Assembly (NCBI RefSeq): GCF_963678635.1
Contig: NC_087066.1
Span: 57,678,312 to 57,742,311, forward strand
Direction of reading: 5' to 3'
From: Symsagittifera roscoffensis
Lineage: Eukaryota > Xenacoelomorpha > Acoela > Convolutidae
Length of the DNA stretch: 64,000 bases
In this document: positions 11,030 to 21,399 of the stretch, piece after piece
How positions within the stretch are numbered: position 1 is the stretch's first letter
Layout: each line of letters begins with the position of its first letter
The notes under the pieces: model-generated
The model's input: the letters and a program-made list of their open reading frames with translations, nothing else
Database searches by the model: none
Told to the model about the DNA's origin: nothing
Position numbers and translations under genes: made by a program

Positions 11030-12083
11030 AGATAGTCCAGACGATGACGATATCTACCCCTTCTTAGTAGATGCACCCGATAATAGAGGACAGCATGATC
11101 TTTGTAAGAACTTTCTCCTAAATTTGTTTGAACCCGGAATTAGCCCATGTAAAACAGAGTTCCCAGATGTAAAAATAAAAAGACAGATTATTGATCACTA
11201 TCTGAAAGATATATGTAACTTAACACAACAATACGGAATCTACACCATAGAATTCAGCTCACCAAAACCGAATCACCGCAAATATGTAATTCAAACAGAC
11301 GATCTTGATTTAGAATTTTCAAAAGTATTCTCAGAATATATAAAAAGCATACAATATCATAACTCACAAAGAGCAAACTCCATATTTACTAATGAAGTTT
11401 TTGCAATAATATATAGTTATATTTCAATATTAGAAAACGAAAACCCAATCCCGCATATCTCACCGAATGAGACATCCAAACATATAAAGGTACGACATGA
11501 AATCACACCATTTTCAACTTTTCTACATATAATTAAAGAAAATTTCACTAAAGATGATGTTTCACAACATACAAAACATGACTTACAAAAAATTTTGGCA
11601 TGGTTTATAATAGATTATTTCACACATAATATAGATTTAATTTCACAAGCAAGAAAAAATTTTAGACCCCAAAATTCAAACGATGATACCGCCATCACAA
11701 AACAATCAGACTACGTTTGGGAACCCGAATGGTGTCATTATGCATTCATAAATATCCCACAATCAATCTCAAGTCAGGCAATAAGTACAATATCTTATGT
11801 AAGAGATTATCTAAGGGAAATACCATTATCCATTGATGCAACACCATTAAACTACAATACATTTTTACCCGATACGCGAAATAACAGTTTAAATTCGACC
11901 GTCATACACAATGAAAACCTTAATGGAACTAGGAACCTCACTCAACAAGATATTCAAACACCATCACACTTCATAAATGAAGAAATTGTCCAAAACACAA
12001 CTACACAACAAAGTATTTCACCAATACGTCCAAATTTAAGAACACCAAGAAATACAAATACTTCACTAGCACAAGTAACCTAA
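11004..12083 (+). CDS. Unrecognised ORF2 of the giant element (359 aa)
   Basis: ATG-started and intact, overlapping ORF1 by 26 bases in another frame. The N-terminus is acidic (Asp run at residues 13-16), the middle (about 30-270) looks globular and mostly helical, and the C-terminal 90 residues are Asn/Thr/Ser-rich and probably disordered. No zinc knuckle or catalytic motif. It sits where a matrix-like protein might precede capsid, so it could be an extra structural protein; equally it could be an accessory protein. Unrecognised. Confidence 0.65.
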   Translation: MSQTHTPSEDSPDDDDIYPFLVDAPDNRGQHDLCKNFLLNLFEPGISPCKTEFPDVKIKRQIIDHYLKDICNLTQQYGIYTIEFSSPKPNHRKYVIQTDDLDLEFSKVFSEYIKSIQYHNSQRANSIFTNEVFAIIYSYISILENENPIPHISPNETSKHIKVRHEITPFSTFLHIIKENFTKDDVSQHTKHDLQKILAWFIIDYFTHNIDLISQARKNFRPQNSNDDTAITKQSDYVWEPEWCHYAFINIPQSISSQAISTISYVRDYLREIPLSIDATPLNYNTFLPDTRNNSLNSTVIHNENLNGTRNLTQQDIQTPSHFINEEIVQNTTTQQSISPIRPNLRTPRNTNTSLAQVT

Positions 12084-12125
12084 CAGTCAACCGTTAAACC
12101 TTCGGTTGCTCCAAAATATTCACAA

Positions 12126-12332
12126 ATGGATTATCAAACATATAGACCCATGACAATACCGTCAAAAACACGCAGAACGTTCACAAGAAACAATTTTGCG
12201 GAACACAATTATAATTACGCACATTCATCAAAAACAAACTATCCCCCACGAAAAAATAATCATAATCAGATAAGATCTCGATATTGGGATAACCCAATGG
12301 GCAACAACCAACTCAGTAAATTTTCAAACTAA
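12126..12332 (+). CDS. Probable Gag N-terminus in a separate frame (68 codons)
   Basis: Starts at an ATG 43 bases after ORF2. The product is basic and Asn/Tyr/Arg-rich. The main Gag-Pol frame is open from 12274, has no early ATG, and overlaps this ORF by 59 bases, so this is probably the true start of Gag with a frame change at about 12250-12275. An A6 run sits at 12251. Whether the change is programmed, a mutation or a sequencing error cannot be told from one copy. Confidence 0.5.
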   Translation: MDYQTYRPMTIPSKTRRTFTRNNFAEHNYNYAHSSKTNYPPRKNNHNQIRSRYWDNPMGNNQLSKFSN

Positions 12333-15300
12333 TTCACATCCTCCACAGGATCGTAGTGAAAATTACCCATTCTTTCAACAGAATAAAAATAAAAAGCAAG
12401 CATCTCATCAAACGGATTTTTTATCCTCTGATGATGATTATTTACAACCAGATATATTTGCACCATACACTCAAGAATATCGTGGACAAGGAGTGCAGAA
12501 ACCGTATACATATCATAGAATTTTTTCTCCACACCCAACAGATACACAAAATCAACAACCAATACAAATGCAAAACCCAATTAATACACAATCTTTTCAA
12601 CCAATTCAGCCGCAAAACCCAATGATTACACACTCGTATCAACCAACACAAATGCAAAATGAAATACCACTTCCATATTACCTTCAACAACACGAAATAA
12701 CAAAAAATCAACTTTCAAATTTTTCACAAATGCCAAATGCCGCAGAATCATTACAAATGACAATGAATCCATACCTTATGGGTGGATCATCAATAACATC
12801 AAACAAACCATTAATGGTATTCACAGGAACAGACCCTGAATATTCTGTAGAAGATTATTTAAATGCAGTAACAGCAAATTTAATTTTAAATATAGGACCT
12901 GAACCAATTAATACGCCACTACATCAAAATTGGATACACCGACGCACAGCGTTGATACAGACAACCTTAGACGGCGCAGCCCAAAAATGGTTTTCAGTAT
13001 TGCCTATAGAAATAAAATCAAATTGGAAAAGATTTACACAAGAATTTTCAAAAATGTTTGACTCCGAAAGAAACAAACAACAACAAAGAGTTTTATGTAA
13101 TGAAATTCGCAGTTTACCAAATGAAACCATCAAACAATTAGCAGTACGTATCGAAACACTAGTTCGAAAAGCATATTCATTAAATACACACGACTATAAA
13201 AACACAAAAATGACAGAAATCTTAATGATGACCTTAACACCTCAATTAAGGAAAATAGCAATAAAAAAGAGAGCATCCCATCCCTCCTCAATTCGAGAGC
13301 CCGATTTAGATTTTACAAAACTAGTAGACAAACTAGAGCAAGCGGAAATCACAATGAAACTTGAAGAAACAGAAAATCTGAAATTACAATATATTAACCG
13401 AATTGAAACAAATACCACAAATATCAACAATATACAAGAATCAGATACAGACCTCGTTGAAAAAATCACTGAAATACTCAATATTTATGAAAAACACCCA
13501 AACTTTAAAGGCAAACCATCTTTCAAAAAATGGTGTAATTATTGCCGACGATACGGACATAGTATTTCTGAATGTAGACAAAAACAACAGGACAATCAAA
13601 ACAAACCTCAAAAATATAAAGAACCAAATAAACCATTCTATCAATACATGAAGAAAGATCAAAATCTACCAAACAAAAATGTATACAGCAACAACAGTTC
13701 AGGAAAACCACTTCCGAACAATACCAATTACACGAGAACCCAGTCACCATATAACTCAAGTTATAGAGGAAGATCACCAGAACGAAGAAATACACAAAAT
13801 TCGTCACAAAATCATTACAATAGACCAAATAGTCGAAATAACTACTCCAGATCAAATTCGAATACAACACAATTTGTTTCTAGATCTAATTCCCAATCAA
13901 GGAATAATTACTATCCAAACAATCAATCACGAAACTCATCATACAATAGAAATAGAAACTACTCCAATAATCGAAATAGAAGTTATTCAAACAACCGAAA
14001 CCAGAATTACCCGAACAATCGATCAAGGAATAACTCATATAACAGATCAAACTATAATAGACCAAACAATAATTATCAAAACAGATCACGAAATAATTCA
14101 CAAAATCGACATTCAAGTTATAATAATCGTTATAGAAATTATTCCCAATCACCACACAGGAATAATAACCATAATAATAATTCTAACAATCGCCACAGAA
14201 GTAGTACACCTAAACATCAAAGACATATTAATCAAGTACAATCAAATCCAGAAACAACATCAGACCCCCCAGGTATTGATGACACAGGAAATAACGAACT
14301 ACAACTAAATCAAATAAACTGTGAATCATCAGATTCAGAAAGTGATACAGAAAACACTATCTCCATAAATATGATAGCAGTCGAAAATGACTACGAACCT
14401 ATTATATATGAACAACCTTTTTCATCACATATATATGAAAATCAATTAGAACTCCTTCACAATTATTATATTGAACCCATCCATTCTACACAAACGGCAC
14501 AAGAAACTAACGAAATCAACACTACAAATCAATCCAATGAAAATAATAAAACAAAATGCTTGAATACAAATCACATCTATCAAAATATACAAAAAGAACA
14601 ACCCAAAGAAAAAATTTGGACAATACCATTTCTTTTAGAAAGTCCAAGAAACAAAGAATTTCAACCACCAGATCTTGAAATTGATTTTTTAACTGATTCA
14701 GGAGCAGAATCAAACATAATAAACATTCCCACATGGAATGAAATAAAATCATTACACCCAAAACTAAAACCTCTTGAAACCTCCAGTAAACTAGCAACAG
14801 CACAAGGATCAACATTGGTAAACTATGGAAAAATCCAATTATTTCTTCTCCCCACAAGAACAATAGAGCAAAGTGAAATTTTAAATAAACCATTTAAACA
14901 AATATTTCATATCACTGATATTAAACACAATATCATTGGAATACCATTTATCTCGAAATATATACCAACAATCAACATTTTGAATAGTAAAATACTAATC
15001 AAAGATAAATATACAAAAACAAAAGACACATCCCTAACATTTTTTCAAAGATTAAATAAACAACCACCATTCTTTTCAAAATTTTATCCAATATATAACC
15101 AACAAAGAAAACACCTGAAACCACTATCAGGAAACATATATAATTTTTCAATAAAACAAGTTCACCAATATGATAAAAAACAAAATAAACAACAACTCTA
15201 TATGTCAGACTTTGAATTCAGACCTATCCATAAATTTTTCAAAATCACAATTTCATCCATAAAATATTTGAAAAACTCGATTTCAGATATTATTTCGTTA

Positions 15301-16146
15301 CATGTATACAATAATACACCCTATCAAGTAACATTACCTTTAGGACTTTTGGGATATTGCGAAACCAACGCTACGATATCACCAGTACACGAAAAAGCAT
15401 ACCGCGTAAATAATATACTTCAGTTATTAGATTTTTGTCAATCCACAATTCTTAATGAAGAATTATCCATAAATAATTTAATAAGTAATGAAAAAAGAAA
15501 TACAGATTATTTCACAAAAACCCCATATTTCAAACCTACATTCAACATAAACAACTATACAGAGAATCAACAGAAATTTTTAACAATGTTTAACTTCCAA
15601 CATTCACAAATAACACAAGACGAATTTGATAAGTTAGCCAAAAAGCTAATAAAATATTCATCAGTCTATGCAACATCCAAATTTGATGTTGGCAAAATCA
15701 GTTCATCACTACATCTCCCATTAAAACCTGACGCAGTTTTCAAAAAACAAAGAGCAAGTAAAGTACCAATTCATTTACACGATAAAGTGAACAGATTACT
15801 CGATATTTTAGAACAATACAAAATTATATCACCGGTAAACAAAGAAGAACAACCAAAAGGTAACACATTTATCAACCCTGTTATCATCCTAGCAAAAGGA
15901 GAATCATTAAAATTAGTTCTAGACGCTAGATATCTTAATTCACTAATAGACGAATCAAAATGCAATTGGCCTATTGAACCAATACAAGTTATTTTAACAA
16001 AAATAAACGGAAATTACTTTACAACCGCAGATATGAATAGTGCATATAATCAAATGCCACTAGATGAACAATCGCGACGCTTAACACAATTTGTCACGGA
16101 AATCAGCAATATGAATTCAACCGCCTATTCTATGGAATATCCATAG
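12274..16146 (+). CDS. gag-pol: Gag, protease and N-terminal reverse transcriptase
   Basis: Open frame of 1,290 codons. In order: Gln/Pro/Asn-rich linker; a retrotransposon capsid domain (about 12814-13375); one CX2CX4HX4C zinc knuckle (13533-13575); a long Arg/Asn/Ser/Tyr-rich low-complexity tract (about 13690-14230); an acidic linker; retropepsin with DSGA at about 14695 and the family's IIG motif near 14935; then the fingers and palm of RT with the first catalytic aspartate in TADMNSAYNQMP (about 16027). Gag and Pol are fused with no stop between. The frame ends inside RT: the next expected residues continue in another frame from about 16107, so RT is split here. First in-frame ATG is well inside Gag. 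Confidence 0.88.
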   Translation, partial: DLDIGITQWATTNSVNFQTNSHPPQDRSENYPFFQQNKNKKQASHQTDFLSSDDDYLQPDIFAPYTQEYRGQGVQKPYTYHRIFSPHPTDTQNQQPIQMQNPINTQSFQPIQPQNPMITHSYQPTQMQNEIPLPYYLQQHEITKNQLSNFSQMPNAAESLQMTMNPYLMGGSSITSNKPLMVFTGTDPEYSVEDYLNAVTANLILNIGPEPINTPLHQNWIHRRTALIQTTLDGAAQKWFSVLPIEIKSNWKRFTQEFSKMFDSERNKQQQRVLCNEIRSLPNETIKQLAVRIETLVRKAYSLNTHDYKNTKMTEILMMTLTPQLRKIAIKKRASHPSSIREPDLDFTKLVDKLEQAEITMKLEETENLKLQYINRIETNTTNINNIQESDTDLVEKITEILNIYEKHPNFKGKPSFKKWCNYCRRYGHSISECRQKQQDNQNKPQKYKEPNKPFYQYMKKDQNLPNKNVYSNNSSGKPLPNNTNYTRTQSPYNSSYRGRSPERRNTQNSSQNHYNRPNSRNNYSRSNSNTTQFVSRSNSQSRNNYYPNNQSRNSSYNRNRNYSNNRNRSYSNNRNQNYPNNRSRNNSYNRSNYNRPNNNYQNRSRNNSQNRHSSYNNRYRNYSQSPHRNNNHNNNSNNRHRSSTPKHQRHINQVQSNPETTSDPPGIDDTGNNELQLNQINCESSDSESDTENTISINMIAVENDYEPIIYEQPFSSHIYENQLELLHNYYIEPIHSTQTAQETNEINTTNQSNENNKTKCLNTNHIYQNIQKEQPKEKIWTIPFLLESPRNKEFQPPDLEIDFLTDSGAESNIINIPTWNEIKSLHPKLKPLETSSKLATAQGSTLVNYGKIQLFLLPTRTIEQSEILNKPFKQIFHITDIKHNIIGIPFISKYIPTINILNSKILIKDKYTKTKDTSLTFFQRLNKQPPFFSKFYPIYNQQRKHLKPLSGNIYNFSIKQVHQYDKKQNKQQLYMSDFEFRPIHKFFKITISSIKYLKNSISDIISLHVYNNTPYQVTLPLGLLGYCETNATISPVHEKAYRVNNILQLLDFCQSTILNEELSINNLISNEKRNTDYFTKTPYFKPTFNINNYTENQQKFLTMFNFQHSQITQDEFDKLAKKLIKYSSVYATSKFDVGKISSSLHLPLKPDAVFKKQRASKVPIHLHDKVNRLLDILEQYKIISPVNKEEQPKGNTFINPVIILAKGESLKLVLDARYLNSLIDESKCNWPIEPIQVILTKINGNYFTTADMNSAYNQMPLDEQSRRLTQFVTEISNMNSTAYSMEYP

Positions 16147-18332
16147 GACCAGCAGCATTTTCAGCTTTTATGAGTAAAATTTTTAGACCACTAATACTCA
16201 AGAAAAACGCAATCACCTATTTAGACGATTTTTTTTTGCAATCACAGACAAAAGAAGAAATGTTTAATGTTTTAGAACACTATCACAAAATACTTCAGAA
16301 CGAAAATCTGAAGGCCGCTCCCGACAAGTCACACTTCTTTTTAACACGAGTTAAATTCTTAGGACACAATATAAAAAGAAAAACAATCACTCCATTAAAA
16401 TCACGCATTGATGCTATTCAGAAGCTCCAACCACCAACAAACAAAAAGAAAATCCAAGAATTCCATGGAATGTTAAACTTTTTAAGCAAATATGTCTATA
16501 AAATGCAATTATACCTAAGACCATTCTATAATATACTTAGACAACAAAATAATTTTGAATGGAACACTGAACATCAAGCACGATTTGAAGAAATTAAAAA
16601 ACACTTAACTGAACAAATTTCGAATACAATTCCAGATCCAAATCAACCATTCTATGCAATGTGCGATGCTTCGAATTTTGGCATCGGCGCAGCATTATTA
16701 CAATCACACAATGGCACAAACAAAATGAATCTTATATCAGCAAATTCTCGATTATTCACTCAAGCAGAGCTACGACTCTCAACTCTAATGAGAGAATGTA
16801 CAGCCATAATATATACACTAACAGAGTATGAATTTCTGATACTTGGATCAAAACATCCAACAGTTCTATTCACAGATCACAAACCAATCATTTTTCTCTT
16901 TACACAAAAATCTAATCCAAATCACCGAGTTTATAGATTTCAATTAATTCTAATGAAATTCCCAAACTTACATATAGTTTGGACAGCAGGAAAGAATCTT
17001 GCATTACCAGACACTTTAAGTCGAAATACACCACCTGAATTACTTACACGTAAAATTACAGTTGAAATACCCAAAAATATAAAATTTTACCTTGCAGAAA
17101 ACGAAGCATCACCCCGACTAGAATGCAAATATGCAGTGAAAACTGACGTTGAACAATCACAAATAAATAATCTACAACACTTCCCACTTTATTTAGATTG
17201 CCAAAATAACCACTACGAAGTTGATCTACTTGGAACATCAACTTTTAAACCAATTCCATATTCACAATGGATAAAAAATAACACCCAACAAAACAGAGTA
17301 AAACAACACCCGCATAAAAAAGACCTTTTCCCGTTAATTGAAAAAGAAAATCTAACTGATAAAATAAATTTATCAGGACCGCAAACAAACGATTCAAAAT
17401 ACACAATAAATCAAGTTTTTGACCTCCATGACCCACTTGATACAATTCCTTTATCTAAATTAGAAATAGAAAACATTTTTCTCCCCCCAACAGATAAAAT
17501 TACAATTAATACTTTGAAACAATATCAAAATCTTGACCCAATAATTCGACAATTAAAATCATGGCACAAATATAAAACTAAACCCGTAAAGGCAGATACA
17601 ACAATATTAGGAAATAAAACACTCCTCCGATATTTTCGAAAATTTAATAATACAACAATTAATGAAAACACAGACCTTCTAGAATACCAATTAAATGAAT
17701 CTACAGTTCCCTGTCTCCCTTTAAGTATGATTCTCATAGCTTTTAATATCTCACATACACAAAACATTAAAGGACACTCTGGATCAGAGAAAACATATTC
17801 CAATTTCATACAAAACTTTTATTTTCCAAATGCACCAATTTGGATAAAAGTACTATGCAATGATTGTATAGTATGTCAGCTAAATAAACCTTATCCAAAT
17901 CAAAAACAAATAGCACAAAAACAAGACTCTAAAGGACAAAGTTTGTACTTTAACCACCGTATTTCATTTGATACAAAAGGACCAATTTCACCATCATCCG
18001 AAGGAAACTCCTACATTATGGTAATTGTTGACGCATTTACACATTATGTAGCACTTAACCCAGTACCACATTGTAACGCTTATTACGCTTACACAACACT
18101 TTATGAACACTGGATAGCCAAATTCGGACTACCAGAAATTTTAGTTACAGACAACGGTACGGAATTCATAAATAATGAAATCATCACACTATGTCATTTA
18201 TATAACATCAAACACAAACCACGTACATCTCATGCACCTTGGACAAACGGCTTAGTCGAAGGTATGAACCGTTCACTACAAGAGTATCTTAAATGTATCA
18301 TCAATGGAAATGATACAAAATACACCGAATAG
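16107..18332 (+). CDS. pol: Reverse transcriptase C-terminus, RNase H and integrase
   Basis: Continues RT one frame away from 16107, starting with the conserved block before the palm. YLDD lies at about 16220, replacing the commoner YIDD/FIDD. RNase H follows with DAS near 16663, a Glu in the REC block near 16795 and TDH near 16875. Integrase has an HHCC zinc-binding module (about 17752-17890) and the D, D, E core: FDTKGP near 17970, VTDNGTEF near 18148 and the Glu of GLVEGMN near 18255. The frame ends at TAG 18330-18332, at a place where the family has tryptophan; a single G-to-A change of TGG would produce it. The same frame stays open beyond. Confidence 0.88.
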   Translation, partial: QYEFNRLFYGISIGPAAFSAFMSKIFRPLILKKNAITYLDDFFLQSQTKEEMFNVLEHYHKILQNENLKAAPDKSHFFLTRVKFLGHNIKRKTITPLKSRIDAIQKLQPPTNKKKIQEFHGMLNFLSKYVYKMQLYLRPFYNILRQQNNFEWNTEHQARFEEIKKHLTEQISNTIPDPNQPFYAMCDASNFGIGAALLQSHNGTNKMNLISANSRLFTQAELRLSTLMRECTAIIYTLTEYEFLILGSKHPTVLFTDHKPIIFLFTQKSNPNHRVYRFQLILMKFPNLHIVWTAGKNLALPDTLSRNTPPELLTRKITVEIPKNIKFYLAENEASPRLECKYAVKTDVEQSQINNLQHFPLYLDCQNNHYEVDLLGTSTFKPIPYSQWIKNNTQQNRVKQHPHKKDLFPLIEKENLTDKINLSGPQTNDSKYTINQVFDLHDPLDTIPLSKLEIENIFLPPTDKITINTLKQYQNLDPIIRQLKSWHKYKTKPVKADTTILGNKTLLRYFRKFNNTTINENTDLLEYQLNESTVPCLPLSMILIAFNISHTQNIKGHSGSEKTYSNFIQNFYFPNAPIWIKVLCNDCIVCQLNKPYPNQKQIAQKQDSKGQSLYFNHRISFDTKGPISPSSEGNSYIMVIVDAFTHYVALNPVPHCNAYYAYTTLYEHWIAKFGLPEILVTDNGTEFINNEIITLCHLYNIKHKPRTSHAPWTNGLVEGMNRSLQEYLKCIINGNDTKYTE

Positions 18333-18638
18333 TCAGCAGATGTAAAACTATTCCCACTATCATATAATTCACAAATCACAACAACCTTAGGATTATCACC
18401 CTATGAAATGGTTTTCAACCAAAAACCACGCAAACCAATTATGTTTACAGCAAACTCTCATAAAAATGCACAAAGTCATTGCCAACCGAATAAAGACTCA
18501 ATTTGTTATAACCTACCTTTACACACACACGATGAAGATCATTTTCATCACCCACAAATTCTTAAATTAGCCTCCGGTACACACACCGAATGGATTTTAA
18601 ACAGAGATAAAAAACACAATGAAATTTACCAAAAGTAA
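18333..18638 (+). pseudogene. pol: Integrase continuation after nonsense codon
   Basis: Same frame as the preceding ORF. It carries the conserved SPYEMVF motif (about 18396) that follows the DDE core in gypsy integrases, so the TAG at 18330 interrupts one domain. The frame then ends TAA at 18636-18638; the coding sequence appears to resume one frame away next to an A6 run at 18639-18645. Confidence 0.75.
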
Positions 18639-19249
18639 CAAAAAAGTTGTTACAAAGGCAAAACATTAATGAACAAATAAATTCACGCTTTACACCAGCC
18701 TCCGATTTAAAAATTGGAACATTTGTTTTAATACCGAATTTTAACACTCACAAAGGAATTTCTAAAAAATTACAACCCCTTCGTAAAGGACCATACCAAA
18801 TAATTGCCAAACCCACTGATGTCACATATAAAATCACCGACTCAGACAAAAAAGAATTTGTTCAACATCGAAACAATCTATTACCTTATTACCCAAAAGA
18901 ATACGCACTACGCGAACTAACTCAATTATATTCTTTCACAGGTTTAAAAGTTATTCAAAATAACCCACATACGGAGAATAAAACAAAGGAACAACATGAC
19001 ATTCATCTCGAAAATCAAAATAAAAAATCAACCACAACAAAAAACAATACAAAAAAGCTAGATCAAAATATACCTCAAAAAGAAAGAAAAAATAGAAAAT
19101 TGACAGAAAAAATAATACCCCAAGAACAAATCGACAAATCAGAACATAGAGAGTCATCACGACTTAGAAATCAACCACGTAAAAACTATAAAACATTCAT
19201 CCCACAATCTAAAATATTAAAGAAAGTCGAATTTCAAAAACAGCTTTAA
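18623..19249 (+). CDS. pol: Integrase C-terminal domain with GPY motif and basic tail
   Basis: Open from 18623 in the third frame. Residues near 18800-18850 form the GPY/F module typical of the integrase C-terminus of Ty3/gypsy and gammaretroviruses (KGPYQII). After it come about 100 residues that are Lys/Gln/Asn/Thr-rich and end in a basic stretch; no chromodomain is evident. It contacts DNA or chromatin in related integrases. Split from the core by one frame change. Confidence 0.75.
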   Translation, partial: NLPKVTKKLLQRQNINEQINSRFTPASDLKIGTFVLIPNFNTHKGISKKLQPLRKGPYQIIAKPTDVTYKITDSDKKEFVQHRNNLLPYYPKEYALRELTQLYSFTGLKVIQNNPHTENKTKEQHDIHLENQNKKSTTTKNNTKKLDQNIPQKERKNRKLTEKIIPQEQIDKSEHRESSRLRNQPRKNYKTFIPQSKILKKVEFQKQL

Positions 19250-19842
19250 TTTTATATTTCATAATCTTTGCACCTCTGAAATATTTTGAACTTTCATTCT
19301 TCAAAATAACATGCTGACAAACACGCAGCGACTCTAGTTCATAATTAGCCAATAGGATTCATCCAATCCGTCACCTCCTCTAACTATAACACAAACCAAC
19401 TAGACGAACGATATTAAAACTCCAGGCATATCTATAACTATAACATTGCGACCTCCAGGTCAAGAATAAGCAAACCATTCCAACTTGACAACTAAAATAA
19501 ATATCACCATAATATCATAACCCTCCCTTATCTAATAAACCAAAGATCAACAATATTTCCCCAACTCAAACCTCAAATACCCCCAAACAAATATGTTAAA
19601 TTAGCCTAAAGTAAGAGAACGACCATTTTAATTAGCCTAAAGTATAAAAATCTCAAAAATACCCCAGATCATTTGACAAATAAAAATAAAGAAAAAGAAG
19701 ACCTCTCGATCACCATAAAATTTGCCCCCAACAATTTTTCACAAAACTCAACCCACTTGTCAAAAAACCAATAAATAATCCGACCAAACTTGAAAATTGC
19801 CCCAAACACCAAAAAATATTCGATCGAGAAGCCATTTCTTAA
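19250..19842 (+). other. Non-coding spacer between pol and envelope region
   Basis: About 590 bases, A/C-rich and G-poor, no long frame on the plus strand. 'attagcctaaagta' occurs twice (19602 and 19637). It may hold the splice acceptor for downstream genes but I cannot pin one. Confidence 0.5.
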
Positions 19843-20073
19843 ATGCTCTTCTCTCGACCAGTCAACATAATTCTTAACATTCTCATAAACTTTTTAACGA
19901 TATTTAAACTTTTAATCATATTTCTTTTTGATACCTTTGAATCTTTTGTAATAATCTTAATCATTTTTTGCAATATTTTTTTAATTTTCTATTCCATATT
20001 TGAACTATACCTCCAACTTTCGAAAGCTATTGACTATATCCACAGGTACGATTCACAAAACTTATCTAAATGA
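19843..20073 (+). CDS. Small hydrophobic protein A (76 aa)
   Basis: ATG-started, ends TGA at 20071-20073. Residues 8-62 are almost wholly Ile/Leu/Phe/Val, enough for two membrane spans, followed by a short polar tail. Its stop overlaps the next start as ATGA. No family recognised; small membrane proteins of this kind occur as viroporin-like products in viruses, but that is only an analogy. Confidence 0.55.
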   Translation: MLFSRPVNIILNILINFLTIFKLLIIFLFDTFESFVIILIIFCNIFLIFYSIFELYLQLSKAIDYIHRYDSQNLSK

Positions 20074-20258
20074 CACGAACCATTTTTAGTAGTACAGATA
20101 TTTTTTTACTATTTGTAATTTTTATAACATTTCTATCATCCCTCATCTTGACAATATGCAAATGTATAAAGAAAGCAATCATCACATTCGTCCTAGCAAC
20201 AATCCTCCTAATTCTTTTTCTAGAAGAATACTATAATAAACATAAATTTTTCCACTAA
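20070..20258 (+). CDS. Small hydrophobic protein B (62 aa)
   Basis: Starts at the ATG of the ATGA overlap with protein A. Hydrophobic segments at about residues 11-29 and 36-51, with a Cys-Lys-Cys pair between. The large Ser/Thr/Pro-rich frame opens at 20224, overlapping its last 35 bases in another frame, so a frame change could fuse this membrane segment to that domain. Unrecognised family. Confidence 0.5.
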   Translation: MTRTIFSSTDIFLLFVIFITFLSSLILTICKCIKKAIITFVLATILLILFLEEYYNKHKFFH

Positions 20259-21399
20259 AAGAATAAATAAAAAACCATCAAAAATTGCTAACCAACAATC
20301 ACTCAGTCAGTCTTCACCGACATCATCCCAAGATAACCCAACACCACCTTCAACTACCCAAAAACCCCAAACATCCACACGAATTTCCTTTCAAGATAAC
20401 CCATATACCTTTGAAGAACGACACGCTCGCTTATCTGAACCACTAGAACCAGTTCAACGACAAGCACCTCTAAGCGAACCAACATATAACTTATACCCAA
20501 CACTACCACAAGAATTAAGTAGAATACGAAATCCTAGTCAAAACCAAAATACAGTCGAAATAAATAGACAAATTATACATCCTCGACGAAACAGAAATTT
20601 TCAAACTCCCCGAGTTCATTTTGATATACCTCAATCCCCATCACAAAGTACTCCAGAAAACCCCATTGGTATATTACCAGAAACCCCTACGCTTCTTTCA
20701 CAACGTAGCACCTCAAGCCTACCCTCAGATTACTTAGGTTCAACACCAACATCTGAACAAATTCGTGAAAATCCCTTTAACTCCACAAACCAAACATCAC
20801 GACTACCATATTGGACAACACATTCATTCACACAAGGTGAACCAAATTTAATCAATGATCCAATAGATATTTCTACGGATACAACAACATCCTCATCACT
20901 ACCAGAAACATTATCACTACCATCAACACCATCAATAAGCCAGATTTCACCACCGCCTTTTAACTTAAATTTCCCAAATAACCTCGACGCTAGATATCGA
21001 GAACAATCATCAACAAATATTCCTTTAAGACTAGACTGGAATACATTCACAGCACCTCCACCATTATTTGGACAACACCCAGAAAGTAACCGACTCCACA
21101 ACTGGGCACTTAATAGACTACAATATCGACAAGACATCCACGAAGACATTCGTGATCATAACATCCAAATACTCCAACAAAATAGTCTACAATTAAAATT
21201 TGAAATCACGGTTAAAATAAACAACATTACTCAACATCCCTACCCATTAAACCCACCAAATATAACAGCTCAATCACTGCCACCACCATTTATAACAACT
21301 GAAATAATATACAAATACGACAGATATACCAAAAAGACAATTGGTTACATCACATTTTATAACCCATACTCAGGATTATCATACACATGTATATTCTAA
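20224..21399 (+). CDS. ATG-less Ser/Thr/Pro-rich frame (391 codons)
   Basis: Open from 20224 to TAA 21397-21399 with no in-frame ATG. The first 300 residues are Pro/Ser/Thr/Gln/Asn-rich and probably disordered; the last 90 or so (from about 21130) look folded, with several aromatic residues. Expression would need a frame change from protein B, splicing, or a non-ATG start. The tract of Ser and Thr could be heavily glycosylated if exported behind the hydrophobic segments, which is speculation. The envelope signal-peptide ATG at 21387 lies inside its end. Confidence 0.55.
   Translation, partial: KNTIININFSTKRINKKPSKIANQQSLSQSSPTSSQDNPTPPSTTQKPQTSTRISFQDNPYTFEERHARLSEPLEPVQRQAPLSEPTYNLYPTLPQELSRIRNPSQNQNTVEINRQIIHPRRNRNFQTPRVHFDIPQSPSQSTPENPIGILPETPTLLSQRSTSSLPSDYLGSTPTSEQIRENPFNSTNQTSRLPYWTTHSFTQGEPNLINDPIDISTDTTTSSSLPETLSLPSTPSISQISPPPFNLNFPNNLDARYREQSSTNIPLRLDWNTFTAPPPLFGQHPESNRLHNWALNRLQYRQDIHEDIRDHNIQILQQNSLQLKFEITVKINNITQHPYPLNPPNITAQSLPPPFITTEIIYKYDRYTKKTIGYITFYNPYSGLSYTCIF

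Noticed and set aside
12356-12711. Opposing frames of 83-89 codons on both strands around the Gag start
   Set aside because: They overlap the open Gag frame and reflect repeated CAA/CCA codons; no independent evidence.
13679-14308. A 209-codon ATG-started frame overlapping gag
   Set aside because: It runs in another frame through the repetitive Arg/Asn/Ser/Tyr tract; the Ile/Thr/His-rich product is what the repeat gives when read out of frame.
20730-21149. A 139-codon minus-strand frame in the envelope region
   Set aside because: It is the antisense of the Ser/Thr/Pro-rich plus-strand frame; low stop density comes from biased base use.
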